Source: Streptomyces odontomachi (GTDB lineage Bacteria > Actinomycetota > Actinomycetes > Streptomycetales > Streptomycetaceae). Taken from it: a stretch of 64,000 nucleotides of DNA. A program made the position numbers and the translations under genes. The stretch's first letter is position 1; each line of letters starts with the position of its first letter. Below, one piece after another: positions 25,485 through 33,229 of this stretch. The stretch is from contig NZ_JAMJWG010000006.1 of the NCBI RefSeq assembly GCF_024435355.1, positions 248,001 to 312,000 on the forward strand. Reading direction: 5' to 3'. The notes below the pieces were generated by a model. That model did not search any database and was not told the origin of the DNA. It saw only the letters and a list, made by a program, of their open reading frames with translations.

Positions 25485-26447
25485 TCAGGGGAGAAAGTGA
25501 TGCTCGCTTTCCGGGATGATGAAGTCCATGTGGGCACCTGTGATGCCCTCGCCGAAACCGATGTGCATGACGCCTGCGCCCTCGTTCAGCTGCGAGTTGT
25601 AGCGCCAGTCCACCTCGGGCAGCAGCGCCAGGTTGGTCCCGATACCGAGTTCGAGGGCCTGGAGGCCGTGATCCGGATTGGTGACCTCGAGCAACTCGGC
25701 GGTGAAGTCCTTGCCCCCGGCACGGACGCTGGTGAGCACGTTGTCCTTCAGTGCCAGGGTGATCGAGCCGAGGTCCGTCAGCTCCGCACGGAGCCGGTGG
25801 GCCCGCCGAATCCGCGCGTCGCCCGCCTCGGTACAGCGCGGGTCCCGTGCGGCGAGAACTCCGGAGGCGTGGGCGGTCCCCGCCATGCTGAAGGCGTCGG
25901 CAGAAGCCGGTTGCCTGGTCAGGGAGAGTTCGCAGCAGCTGCCGATGCTCACCCAGTCGCCGGCACCGATGGCGGCATGAGGCCAGGCATCCACCGTGAG
26001 GGAGGGCCCGAGCGAACACACCAGACGCGTGGTGTCGGCACGGTCGCCGGCCGGGTCGAGAGGGCCGAAGACGACCTTCCCCGCCCCGTTGCGAAGTCCG
26101 TCGATCCAGTACGTCGCCGTCTCGGCCGCCTTCAGGTAGTCCGTCAGCACGGCCATTCTCAGCGTGTAACTGGCCGCTTCGGGGGTGGCGTCGAAACTGG
26201 CTATGGGCACGACGAGAACCCTGTGGTGCTTGAAGAGGACCCTGAGCTTCCGGCTGATGAGATGATTCCTGAGAAGGAGGACGACATTCGAGTCGGCAGG
26301 TAGGGAGGCGACGTCGTCGAGCGACACGTACCTCAGTCCGTGGTCAGCCGCCTCCAGGCCGAGTGAAGCGTCGTCAGTGACGGCTACGATGTCACCCGCT
26401 GGGAAGATCTGACGAAGATGACCGACCGGGCTGACGATGTCCTGCAT
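25485..26447 (-). CDS. M29 aminopeptidase-like / NicX-like metalloprotein
   Basis: A 320-residue protein whose C-terminal half matches the metal site of the M29 aminopeptidase and 2,5-dihydroxypyridine dioxygenase superfamily. Candidate ligands are Glu266 in LELGIGTN, Glu289 in LNEGAG, His295 in MHIGFGEG and His306/Asp308 in AHMDFII. The N-terminal 150 residues are divergent. It could trim a peptide or use iron for oxidation. It is directly upstream (55 nt) of the 41-residue peptide gene and downstream of the GNAT gene on the same strand, so a role in maturing that peptide is the first hypothesis. Confidence 0.7.
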   Translation of the reverse strand: MQDIVSPVGHLRQIFPAGDIVAVTDDASLGLEAADHGLRYVSLDDVASLPADSNVVLLLRNHLISRKLRVLFKHHRVLVVPIASFDATPEAASYTLRMAVLTDYLKAAETATYWIDGLRNGAGKVVFGPLDPAGDRADTTRLVCSLGPSLTVDAWPHAAIGAGDWVSIGSCCELSLTRQPASADAFSMAGTAHASGVLAARDPRCTEAGDARIRRAHRLRAELTDLGSITLALKDNVLTSVRAGGKDFTAELLEVTNPDHGLQALELGIGTNLALLPEVDWRYNSQLNEGAGVMHIGFGEGITGAHMDFIIPESEHHFLP

Positions 26448-26471
26448 ACCTGATCTCCTTCATGGGGAAGG

Positions 26472-27089
26472 TCACTCGCCCGGTTTGCTGTGCGGCAGCA
26501 TCGGATTCCGCCTGATGAACTCATCGAGAACGAGCTGCGCCGCGACCTTTTCAGCAGGCGGGATGATGTACGACGGTTCCCGCACCGCGTAGTAGTCATC
26601 CCTGAGTATGGAACCCATGAGCGCGTCGTAGTACTGCCCGTCGAGGAAGTAGTAATCCCTGAGGACTCCTTCGACCTTCATGATTCCGGAGCAGAAGTTC
26701 TCGACGGCGCGCTTGTTGAACACTCCGCAGGTGAACCCGACCCGATGGGCGTTCCGCGAATCGAACAGCATGCCCACGAGAAGAATCACGGATTCCAGAC
26801 CGAAGCCGGCCCCCCACATGTCGGCGTCACCGATCATCGACCCCACGGTGTAGTTGCCCGGCGTGTCGTCCTGTTTCCAGCTCACGACACCGATCGCCTG
26901 ACCGTCGTCCGTGCAGGCGAGCAAGAACTCGTCGTCGACACGGTTGAGGAACGCCTGCACGTCGGTGGGGCTCATGTATGCCCGAATTCCGGAAGCGTAG
27001 ACCCATGTTTCCGAAGAAGTCCACTGCGAAATGATCTCGCAGTCGCCCAGGGTCACGGGAGCCAGCGTTACAGAGTACTTATTCTTCAT
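26472..27089 (-). CDS. GNAT-family acyltransferase
   Basis: A 205-residue GNAT protein of the RimJ/RimL type. The fold begins at SVTLAPVTLGDCEIIS, so ATG 27089 is preferred over GTG 27116. The acyl-donor region lies around IGDADMWGAGFGLES, and the family NKRAVENF helix follows. GNAT proteins join polyketide or fatty acyl groups to ribosomal peptides in goadvionin (GdvG) and selidamide pathways. Placed between a C39-type precursor gene and a PKS/ACP cluster, this one is the best candidate for such acylation. It is the first gene of the leftward transcript from box 3. Confidence 0.82.
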   Translation of the reverse strand: MKNKYSVTLAPVTLGDCEIISQWTSSETWVYASGIRAYMSPTDVQAFLNRVDDEFLLACTDDGQAIGVVSWKQDDTPGNYTVGSMIGDADMWGAGFGLESVILLVGMLFDSRNAHRVGFTCGVFNKRAVENFCSGIMKVEGVLRDYYFLDGQYYDALMGSILRDDYYAVREPSYIIPPAEKVAAQLVLDEFIRRNPMLPHSKPGE

Positions 27090-27179
27090 CAAGTTCCAAC
27101 TGTCTGGTAGCGACACCTGTTCAGCGCAGGGGGACAGCTATGCCCGTAACTGCTTCAGGAGGAGCTTCACGATGGGCAT

Positions 27180-27230
27180 AAGCTAGCCGTCGATTCCCAT
27201 GGGCGGAAGACGAGTGGCAAGTTGTCGCCA
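27180..27230 (-). promoter_or_regulatory. Promoter with palindromic box 3 (leftward, GNAT transcript)
   Basis: TGGCAA-GTTG-TCGCCA at 27215-27230 is followed leftward by a minus-strand -10-like TAGCTT at 27185-27180, 30 nt away. It would drive the GNAT, M29-like, 41-residue peptide, amidohydrolase and PKS genes. It is identical to box 4 and lies 105 bp from it, about ten helical turns. Confidence 0.68.
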
Positions 27231-27319
27231 TCAAGCAGTCCGCCGTGTGCGGCGATAAGCGCTGATCAGCGGGAATCGAGGCAGAGGTGAGCTCACGCAT
27301 GTCCACCGCCCCGAAGTCC

Positions 27320-27371
27320 TGGCAAGTTGTCGCCATTTCAGCCGGCATCTTGCCGCCCCAAGGCGAATACT
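27320..27371 (+). promoter_or_regulatory. Promoter with palindromic box 4 (rightward, precursor peptide)
   Basis: TGGCAA-GTTG-TCGCCA at 27320-27335 is followed by -10-like AATACT at 27366-27371, 31 nt downstream. The double-glycine peptide starts at 27415 with its own strong Shine-Dalgarno. The spacing repeats that of boxes 1-3. Confidence 0.68.
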
Positions 27372-27414
27372 GCTTAGGTGATCCGCGTCCGACGAGCGGA
27401 AAGGGGGTGGCAAG

Positions 27415-27522
27415 ATGAGCAGCGAGGAATTCGAGACCGTGGACATTCGAGAGATCGATGATGTCGAGCTGGATGACGTTGTCGGTGGTGATGCACCAAA
27501 CGTGCCGTACCAAACGTCCTGA
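27415..27522 (+). CDS. Double-glycine leader precursor peptide with 10-residue core (35 aa)
   Basis: A 35-residue ORF with a strong Shine-Dalgarno (GGGGGTGG at 27402-27409). Its leader ends IDDVELDDVVGG, which fits the C39 double-glycine consensus at every key place: Ile -12, Asp -11, Glu -8, Leu -7, Val -4, Gly -2, Gly -1. Cleavage would release DAPNVPYQTS. The core has no Cys, so thioether rings are ruled out. Asp, Asn, Pro and Tyr are possible hydroxylation sites. Two genes downstream is a C39-peptidase ABC exporter. The ORF has its own promoter box and a terminator directly after it, typical of an abundantly made RiPP precursor. N-terminal acylation by the GNAT protein is inferred. Confidence 0.85.
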   Translation: MSSEEFETVDIREIDDVELDDVVGGDAPNVPYQTS

Positions 27523-27528
27523 TCGGTT

Positions 27529-27567
27529 GGGCGGTATGAGGCTGGAGCCAAGAGCCTCATACCGCCC
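27529..27567 (+). terminator. Strong hairpin after the precursor peptide gene
   Basis: A perfect 15-bp stem, GGGCGGTATGAGGCT (27529-27543) and its complement (27553-27567), has a 9-nt loop and is followed by GGCATTTTCC. It starts 6 nt after the peptide stop. It is probably a partial terminator or RNA-stabilising hairpin that keeps precursor mRNA more abundant than the downstream enzyme and transporter genes. Confidence 0.82.
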
Positions 27568-27620
27568 GGCATTTTCCTGTCACCCGCTCGCATCCGACGG
27601 TCACCGGGGTCGAATTGAAC

Positions 27621-29231
27621 GTGGCTGGACAAGACGAGTTCCCGCTGACCGCCGGTCAGTTGCAGCACTACCGCAGGACGAGGGAAGACCCGAGCCTGCG
27701 TACGGCCATCTGGTCGGCATACCGGATACCGGGGGTCCTGGTCGTCGACAGGTTCATCGACAGCGTCGAGTCCCTGGTGGTCAGGCATGAGGCGCTGCGC
27801 ACCCGGATCATCGAGCTTCCCGAGGGGAGGGTTCGGCAACGGGTCGTGCCACTGCCGGACCGGACCCGCCTGCTCACCTGCGAGAAGGTGCTGAGCAGAT
27901 CAGAGGAGCAGTTCAATCGCTACGTCCGGCACCTGGTGGCGAACGAGAACGCGAAAGAGTGGGACACGGGGGCGTTTCCCTTCAGGTTCAGGCTCCTTCG
28001 GTACGCACCGCACGTCCATGCGTTCATCGTCGGCTTCTCTCATCTGGCAGTCGACGGTGTCGGCAGCGAAATCCTCATGCGCGACCTGATGCAGACCTAT
28101 CTGAAGGCCACGGGAGGACGTCTTTCCCTCCCCTGCCGGCCCCGCCAGAGGTTCATGGAGTCCGTCCTGCGTCAGGCGGCTGCCCTTGAACGGCGGACAC
28201 GCAGAGCCACGGGCCGCACGTTCTCCGGGGTACCCCCGGTCACCCAGTTTCAGGTCGATGGCCCCGGGCGGCGGGAGGACAGCGGCCTGCTGAGCCGGAA
28301 GGCCGGCTTCTCGCTCGCCGGCGACGATCTGGCCGCGCTGCGACGGTTGACCGGCCGGCACGGGTGCACGGAATTCCACTGGATCCTGGCGGCCTTCGCC
28401 GTGACGGTCTTCCGGTTCACGCGGCAGGACAGGCTGAGGATCACGGTTCCCGTGAACATGCGCGGTGCAACGGATCGCGACGTCGTCGGAATGTACGTCA
28501 TCGACGTCCCCGTGGTGATCCACAGGCCCGCGGACCCGGATGACGTACGGCGCTATCCCAAGGAAGTGGGGACCGCCCTGCTCCGTGCCACCGCGCTCTA
28601 CCAGATGGGCAGTCCGGAGCTCCTGGACGAGTCGTTGGCGGCGCAGAGCGAGCGGTGGGGGGCCCGATGCCGGAACGACCTCAGCATCACCTACCGGAAG
28701 CTGTCGAGGATCAGCCGCCGCTCGTTCGCTCAGGTGGACTGGAGCGCGTACCAGCCGCAGATCAATCACTCCTGCCCGGGTGTAGGGCTGCGGATCCTCA
28801 GTTTCGGCGATGCACTGGACGTTCAGGCGGCCCTGAACTCCGAGGTGTTCTCGGATGCCAGCGCAAACGAACTCGTTGCAGCCCTCAGGAAGAACCTCAC
28901 CTCGCCTGGCCACTGGAGCAGAAGGCGTGCCCAGGACCAGCCGGCAGAGGCAGAGGCAGTAGCACTCAAGGACGCCGATGGGGCCACCGTCGTCTCGGCG
29001 GACGTCGGGAAAGTGGAAGCGGCGTTGCTCCGGCACCCGCTGGTCAGCACTGCTTCCGTGTTCTGCGAAACCGGAGGATCCGGTGAGACGTGTCTGCGTG
29101 CCGAGGTGGGGGTGCGGGAGGCGATGACCGAGGATGCCCTGCGCCACTACCTCCTGGAGCTCGGTGCCGATACCCCCGAGGTGCTCGCACCCAGCAGGAT
29201 CTCGGTCGCTCCGGCAGCATCCCAAGGCTGA
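27621..29231 (+). CDS. Stand-alone condensation-domain superfamily protein
   Basis: A 536-residue protein of the NRPS condensation/acyltransferase superfamily. The HHxxxDG active site appears as GFSHLAVDG (His about 141, Asp about 145), with Ser replacing the first His as in some free C-like acyltransferases. The TVPVNMRG block is also typical. About the last 100 residues form an extra tail without a clear carrier-protein motif. The start may be TTG 27615 or GTG 27621. Lying between the precursor peptide and its exporter, it may join a carrier-bound acyl or aminoacyl group to the peptide, or release the product. That role is inferred. Confidence 0.8.
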   Translation: MAGQDEFPLTAGQLQHYRRTREDPSLRTAIWSAYRIPGVLVVDRFIDSVESLVVRHEALRTRIIELPEGRVRQRVVPLPDRTRLLTCEKVLSRSEEQFNRYVRHLVANENAKEWDTGAFPFRFRLLRYAPHVHAFIVGFSHLAVDGVGSEILMRDLMQTYLKATGGRLSLPCRPRQRFMESVLRQAAALERRTRRATGRTFSGVPPVTQFQVDGPGRREDSGLLSRKAGFSLAGDDLAALRRLTGRHGCTEFHWILAAFAVTVFRFTRQDRLRITVPVNMRGATDRDVVGMYVIDVPVVIHRPADPDDVRRYPKEVGTALLRATALYQMGSPELLDESLAAQSERWGARCRNDLSITYRKLSRISRRSFAQVDWSAYQPQINHSCPGVGLRILSFGDALDVQAALNSEVFSDASANELVAALRKNLTSPGHWSRRRAQDQPAEAEAVALKDADGATVVSADVGKVEAALLRHPLVSTASVFCETGGSGETCLRAEVGVREAMTEDALRHYLLELGADTPEVLAPSRISVAPAASQG

Positions 29232-29271
29232 GGCAGCTCTCAAGGGAGCGATCCCCGGGAGAGGAGAGAAG

Positions 29272-31596
29272 TTGACAGACGAGCGGCACGACGCCTCGGG
29301 GAATGCCAGCCCAGCGAGAGATCACCGATTCCGGGAGCACGCACGCGAGAGCCGATCAGCGGATCGTGCATGGGGCACGCCCGTGGAGCGGTCCGGCTTC
29401 CGCCGGCCCTCCCTGCGTCGCATACGTGGAGTGCCGAGGATCCGCAGGCGGCGAGCCGTGCCCATCCAGCTCCAGTCGCAGATGAGCGACTGCGGGCCGG
29501 CCAGCCTCTTCATGACGCTGCGTTACCACGGCATCGAGGTGAGCCTGGAGCAGGTGCGTCTGGACACGGGCTGCGGCCGCGACGGGGTGTCGGCCCGGAC
29601 GCTCCTGACTGCGGCCCGGCGCTACGGGCTGCCTGGCCGTGGGGTGCGGACCTCCCTGGCAGGACTGGGCAGCCTGCCGGCCGGCAGCATCCTCTTCTGG
29701 AAGTTCAACCATTTCGTCGTCCTCGAACGTGCCGTGCGCGACCATGTCTACGTCGTCGATCCCGCCTACGGGCGCCGGCGACTGCGCATCGCGGATGCCA
29801 GCCGCCTGTTCACCGGCGTAGCTCTCGAGTTCGACTCGCCCGTCCCCGCAAAGGTCGGCAGAGGCAGCGGCCACCGGCCGCAAAGCCCGTGGCGGTACCT
29901 CGCCTATTTCTTCCCACGGTCGAGGAGATGGGTCTACCTCACGATGATGTCGTTGGGGATCCTTCTCTTCGGTCTGGTGACACCACTGGCCACGGCCTAT
30001 GTCGTGGAGAACCGCGGTCTCGGAGGGAGCCTCGGGCCCGCTCAGGCCATCATGGCCGTGGCCGTGTCAGCGGTCTCTTTCTTCCTGCTTCAGCTCCTCC
30101 GCGGCATCGTCATCCACGAGTTGCAGACCGCCGCGGAGAAACGGGTGACGCTCGGGATCTTCAACAGGCTGCTCTCCCTCCCGTACGCCTTCTTCTCCCG
30201 GCGTGCTCCGGCCGACCTGGCCCTGCGGGTCAGGACGAGCAGTTCCGTCCGGCACGTGCTGACCAACAGCATGGTCTCCGCGGCCTTCGACGGAGTGCTG
30301 GTGCTCTCCTATCTGGTCATGCTGATGGTGACGGACCTCGGCACCACCTTCTGGGTCCTGGGGCTCGTCGTGCTGCAAACGACGGTCCTGGCCCTGGCAT
30401 GGCGGCAGCAGGTCTATCTCTCCGCCGACGCGCTGGAGTGCCAGGCCGAAGCCGACAGCGAGCTGAACGAGGTCCTCGAGGGCATCGGAACGGTCAAGAG
30501 CGGCGGCCTTGACCAGGTGATGGCAGATCGATGGGCCAACTCCCTGGTGGAAGAGCTCAATGCGCGCACGAGAGGGCGCCGGCACTTCACCCTCGTATCG
30601 TCCTTCGTCCTCGCGGTCCAGTTCACGGCACCGTTGTGTGTACTGGCCGCCAGCGCCGTGAAGGTGGCGAACGGCGATCTCACGCTGGGGGCGATGACGG
30701 CGTTCGTGTCGCTTTCCATCGGGGTTTTCACGCCGTTGACCAACCTGGTGCTCTCCGGGCTTCAAGTCGCCAGTGTCAAGGCTCCTCTGACGCGATTGAG
30801 CGACATCCTCGACGCGGAGCCCGATCAGCTCGGCTCTGCGGGCACTGTCTCCTTCTCGGATCAGGCCGACCTGAGACTCGAAGGAGTGGGTTTCGTCTAC
30901 CCGGGTGCGACCGAGGCCGCCGTGTCGGATGTGGATCTCGTCGTGCCCGCCCGTGGTTTCCTGGCTGTCCTCGGGGCGTCCGGATGCGGCAAATCGACGT
31001 TGGCCATGATTCTTGCCGGGCTGTATGTACCGCACGACGGCCGTATCCTCATCGGCTCCGATTCCTTCGCCGATATCGATCGGGCCTCCCTCAGACGTTG
31101 TATCTCCTTCGTCAACCAGGACGCCCGGGTCTTCGCCGGATCGATACGCCAGAACATCACGATGGGCTCGCCCGACGCCACCGAAGCGGATCTGGAATGG
31201 GCGGCGAGCATGGCGCTCATCCATGACGACATCATGAAGATGCCCATGGCCTACGAGACGCTGTTGGGCTCTGGCGGTGCCGGCTTGTCCGGGGGCCAGC
31301 GACAGCGCATCTCCCTGGCGCGTGCGTTGATCCGCCGCCCCAGGATCCTGATCCTCGACGAGGCGACGAGCGCGCTGGACCGGCTGACCGAGGAGCGGGT
31401 CATCGCGAGCATCCGCAGGCTGGGATGCACCCTGATCATGATCACCCACCGGCTGGCGGCAGCGGTGGACGCGGACGAGATCGTCGTCGTCGACGGCGGG
31501 CGCATCGTGCAGCGCGGTCACCATCATCAACTCCGCTGCGGCCCCGGTCCGTACCGTGACCTCGCCGCCTCTTCCGCCGTGCTCGACCGTCGATAA
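29272..31596 (+). CDS. C39-peptidase ABC exporter (double-glycine leader processing transporter)
   Basis: A 774-residue PCAT-type transporter. TTG 29272 is chosen because GAGAGGAGAG lies just upstream. After an Arg-rich N-terminus of about 60 residues comes the C39 peptidase: Cys in SDCGPASLFM, His in FNHFVVLE and Asp in VDPAYGRR. A six-helix ABC membrane domain follows. The nucleotide-binding domain has Walker A GASGCGKST, signature LSGGQRQRIS, Walker B ILILDEATS and the switch His in MITHRL. All catalytic residues are present. It should cut after Gly-Gly of the peptide at 27415 and export the core or its conjugate. Confidence 0.93.
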   Translation: MTDERHDASGNASPARDHRFREHARESRSADRAWGTPVERSGFRRPSLRRIRGVPRIRRRRAVPIQLQSQMSDCGPASLFMTLRYHGIEVSLEQVRLDTGCGRDGVSARTLLTAARRYGLPGRGVRTSLAGLGSLPAGSILFWKFNHFVVLERAVRDHVYVVDPAYGRRRLRIADASRLFTGVALEFDSPVPAKVGRGSGHRPQSPWRYLAYFFPRSRRWVYLTMMSLGILLFGLVTPLATAYVVENRGLGGSLGPAQAIMAVAVSAVSFFLLQLLRGIVIHELQTAAEKRVTLGIFNRLLSLPYAFFSRRAPADLALRVRTSSSVRHVLTNSMVSAAFDGVLVLSYLVMLMVTDLGTTFWVLGLVVLQTTVLALAWRQQVYLSADALECQAEADSELNEVLEGIGTVKSGGLDQVMADRWANSLVEELNARTRGRRHFTLVSSFVLAVQFTAPLCVLAASAVKVANGDLTLGAMTAFVSLSIGVFTPLTNLVLSGLQVASVKAPLTRLSDILDAEPDQLGSAGTVSFSDQADLRLEGVGFVYPGATEAAVSDVDLVVPARGFLAVLGASGCGKSTLAMILAGLYVPHDGRILIGSDSFADIDRASLRRCISFVNQDARVFAGSIRQNITMGSPDATEADLEWAASMALIHDDIMKMPMAYETLLGSGGAGLSGGQRQRISLARALIRRPRILILDEATSALDRLTEERVIASIRRLGCTLIMITHRLAAAVDADEIVVVDGGRIVQRGHHHQLRCGPGPYRDLAASSAVLDRR

Positions 31597-31604
31597 CCGA
31601 TCCA

Positions 31605-31631
31605 CCCCGATGGTCCTGAGCAGCATCGGGG
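31605..31631. terminator. Hairpin between convergent exporter and monooxygenase genes
   Basis: CCCCGATG (31605-31612) and CATCGGGG (31624-31631) form a perfect 8-bp stem with an 11-nt loop in the 101-bp convergent gap. No T-run is present. It is likely a bidirectional terminator. Confidence 0.5.
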
Positions 31632-31697
31632 CGGCTGCCGGTGGCCGTGGCGAGGGTGGTCCCGGTGTACGCCGCCCCGTTCTGCCCGTGGTTCCGC

Positions 31698-32744
31698 TCA
31701 GAGCGCCGGAGAATCCCGCGGTGCCGCCAGGTTCCGCCGTACCTCGTCGAGTCGGGGAAGCATCGCGAGCACGTCGGAATCAGCGGCTCCGAAATCCACC
31801 AGGGAAGCGATCTCGTCCACGCCGGCAGCCTGAAGATCACGCGCGAACGCCGTGCACTTCGCTACGGACCCGAACAGTGCGGCGCGGTGAAAGTAACGCT
31901 CGAAGGCGAGCTTGACCAGACGCCTCGGATCGCTCCTGTTCAGGTCCGTCCACTGCGCCTTCCACAGGTCGACGGAGGAGAGCAGGTAGTCCGTGAAGGG
32001 TTGCCGTACCAATTCCCTGACGGCAGCGTCACTTTCCCCGACGAACGTGTGCAGCATCAGCGTGACCGTCCCGGCGGCAGGATCGTGACCGTTCCGCTCG
32101 CGGGCCGAACGGTAGCTCTCGATGCTCGCGGCCAGCTCGTCCGCGCTCTGGAAGAGGAGAGCGGTGAGGACGTTGAGGCCCCGGGCGCCGGCCTCCTTGA
32201 ACGAATCCGGGGACGAGGAGCAGGTGAACCAGAGACGTGGTTCGGGCTGAACGGGACGGGGGTACGTCGCCACGTGCACCTCGTCTCCGTTTCCGTTGCG
32301 CCGTCGCACCTTCGTTCCCGCCCATAGCTCCTTTATCTCGGTTATCGCGTCAACCGTGTACTCCCTGCGCTCCTTGTAGCGCTCCGGTGCCAGCACGAAG
32401 TCGTTGGGATTCCAGCCGACAGCCAGCGCCATGTCGACCCGTCCGTGCGAAACGTTGTCCACGAAGGACCAGTCCTCGACCACCGACAAGGGGTCATGCA
32501 ACGGCATGACGACGCTGCCTGCCCTCAGCCTTACGTTGCGCGTCCGCGCGGCGAGCGCCGCGGCGGCGAGAGCAGGATTCGGGTAGGCGCCCCCGAAGGG
32601 ATGGAAGTGCCGCTCAGGAAGCCACACGGCCGTGAAGTCGTGCTCGTCGGCAAATCCTGCGGTCTCGAACAGGAGGTCGTACTCCCGCGCCGCGTCCACC
32701 GTCTCGCGATTGATGAAATAGAGGAGGCTGAAGTCCACGGTCAA
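31698..32744 (-). CDS. Luciferase-like FMN monooxygenase (MupA/Atu3640 type)
   Basis: A 348-residue flavin-dependent LLM. The N-terminus SLLYFINRE and the WLPERHFHPFGG and AVGWNPNDF blocks are characteristic of the secondary-metabolism LLM group found beside NRPS and PKS genes (MupA, Atu3640). Enzymes of this group hydroxylate or otherwise oxidise carrier-bound intermediates. It is a tailoring oxygenase candidate for either the acyl chain or the peptide. It is transcribed leftward, 23 nt after the LuxR regulator gene, probably with it. Confidence 0.88.
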   Translation of the reverse strand: MTVDFSLLYFINRETVDAAREYDLLFETAGFADEHDFTAVWLPERHFHPFGGAYPNPALAAAALAARTRNVRLRAGSVVMPLHDPLSVVEDWSFVDNVSHGRVDMALAVGWNPNDFVLAPERYKERREYTVDAITEIKELWAGTKVRRRNGNGDEVHVATYPRPVQPEPRLWFTCSSSPDSFKEAGARGLNVLTALLFQSADELAASIESYRSARERNGHDPAAGTVTLMLHTFVGESDAAVRELVRQPFTDYLLSSVDLWKAQWTDLNRSDPRRLVKLAFERYFHRAALFGSVAKCTAFARDLQAAGVDEIASLVDFGAADSDVLAMLPRLDEVRRNLAAPRDSPAL

Positions 32745-32767
32745 CCTTTCTTCGTCTTTCGACTGGT

Positions 32768-33229
32768 CTAAGCCGAGGGGCGGCCCGAAGGCCGCTCACT
32801 TCTCCTGTGCCGACAGTTCGACTGGCAGCGGCGCATCAGCTCCGCACCGCCCTGGAACCTGGTGCTCACTTCCAGGTGCTCGAGCAGTTCCGCAACACGC
32901 CGGCTGTACGTGCGTGGTGAGATGCCGAGTTTTCGGCTGACCGTTTCATCCGTCTGTCCGGACAGGAGCGCTTCGACGATGGGGATCAGATACCGTGGCA
33001 GGTCCGTCAGACCGCAGTGCTGCATGTGCTGCTGGGATCGCAGTAACACATCCGGGGCCGTTCCCAACCTCCCCGACGTCACCATGCCGGAATGCTGTTC
33101 CACTACGTGGGTGGGGGCTCCCGGAAGCGCGGTTTCCCCGGTACGCGGAGCGGCAATCCTGACGAGATCCGGTGAGGCGCCACAACTGCTTGGGATTCGG
33201 CTTGCAGTTCTTCCCGGACGATCACCCAT
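32768..33229 (-). CDS. Small LuxR-type HTH regulator, candidate cluster activator
   Basis: A 153-residue protein whose C-terminal 70 residues form a LuxR-type helix-turn-helix: LSGQTDETVSRKLGISPRTYSRRV. The N-terminal half is short and has no recognisable sensor. ATG 33229 is chosen for the GAAGGGGAA site upstream; the longer open frame above it is Arg/Pro/Cys-rich noise. LuxR dimers bind inverted repeats, so this protein is the first candidate to bind TGGCRA-N4-TYGCCA. That link is inferred from proximity. Confidence 0.82.
   Translation of the reverse strand: MGDRPGRTASRIPSSCGASPDLVRIAAPRTGETALPGAPTHVVEQHSGMVTSGRLGTAPDVLLRSQQHMQHCGLTDLPRYLIPIVEALLSGQTDETVSRKLGISPRTYSRRVAELLEHLEVSTRFQGGAELMRRCQSNCRHRRSERPSGRPSA

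Noticed and set aside
25304..31596. Lanthipeptide, lasso, thiopeptide or sactipeptide cluster
   Set aside because: Neither peptide contains Cys, and no LanB/LanM, lasso cyclase, YcaO or radical SAM gene is present.
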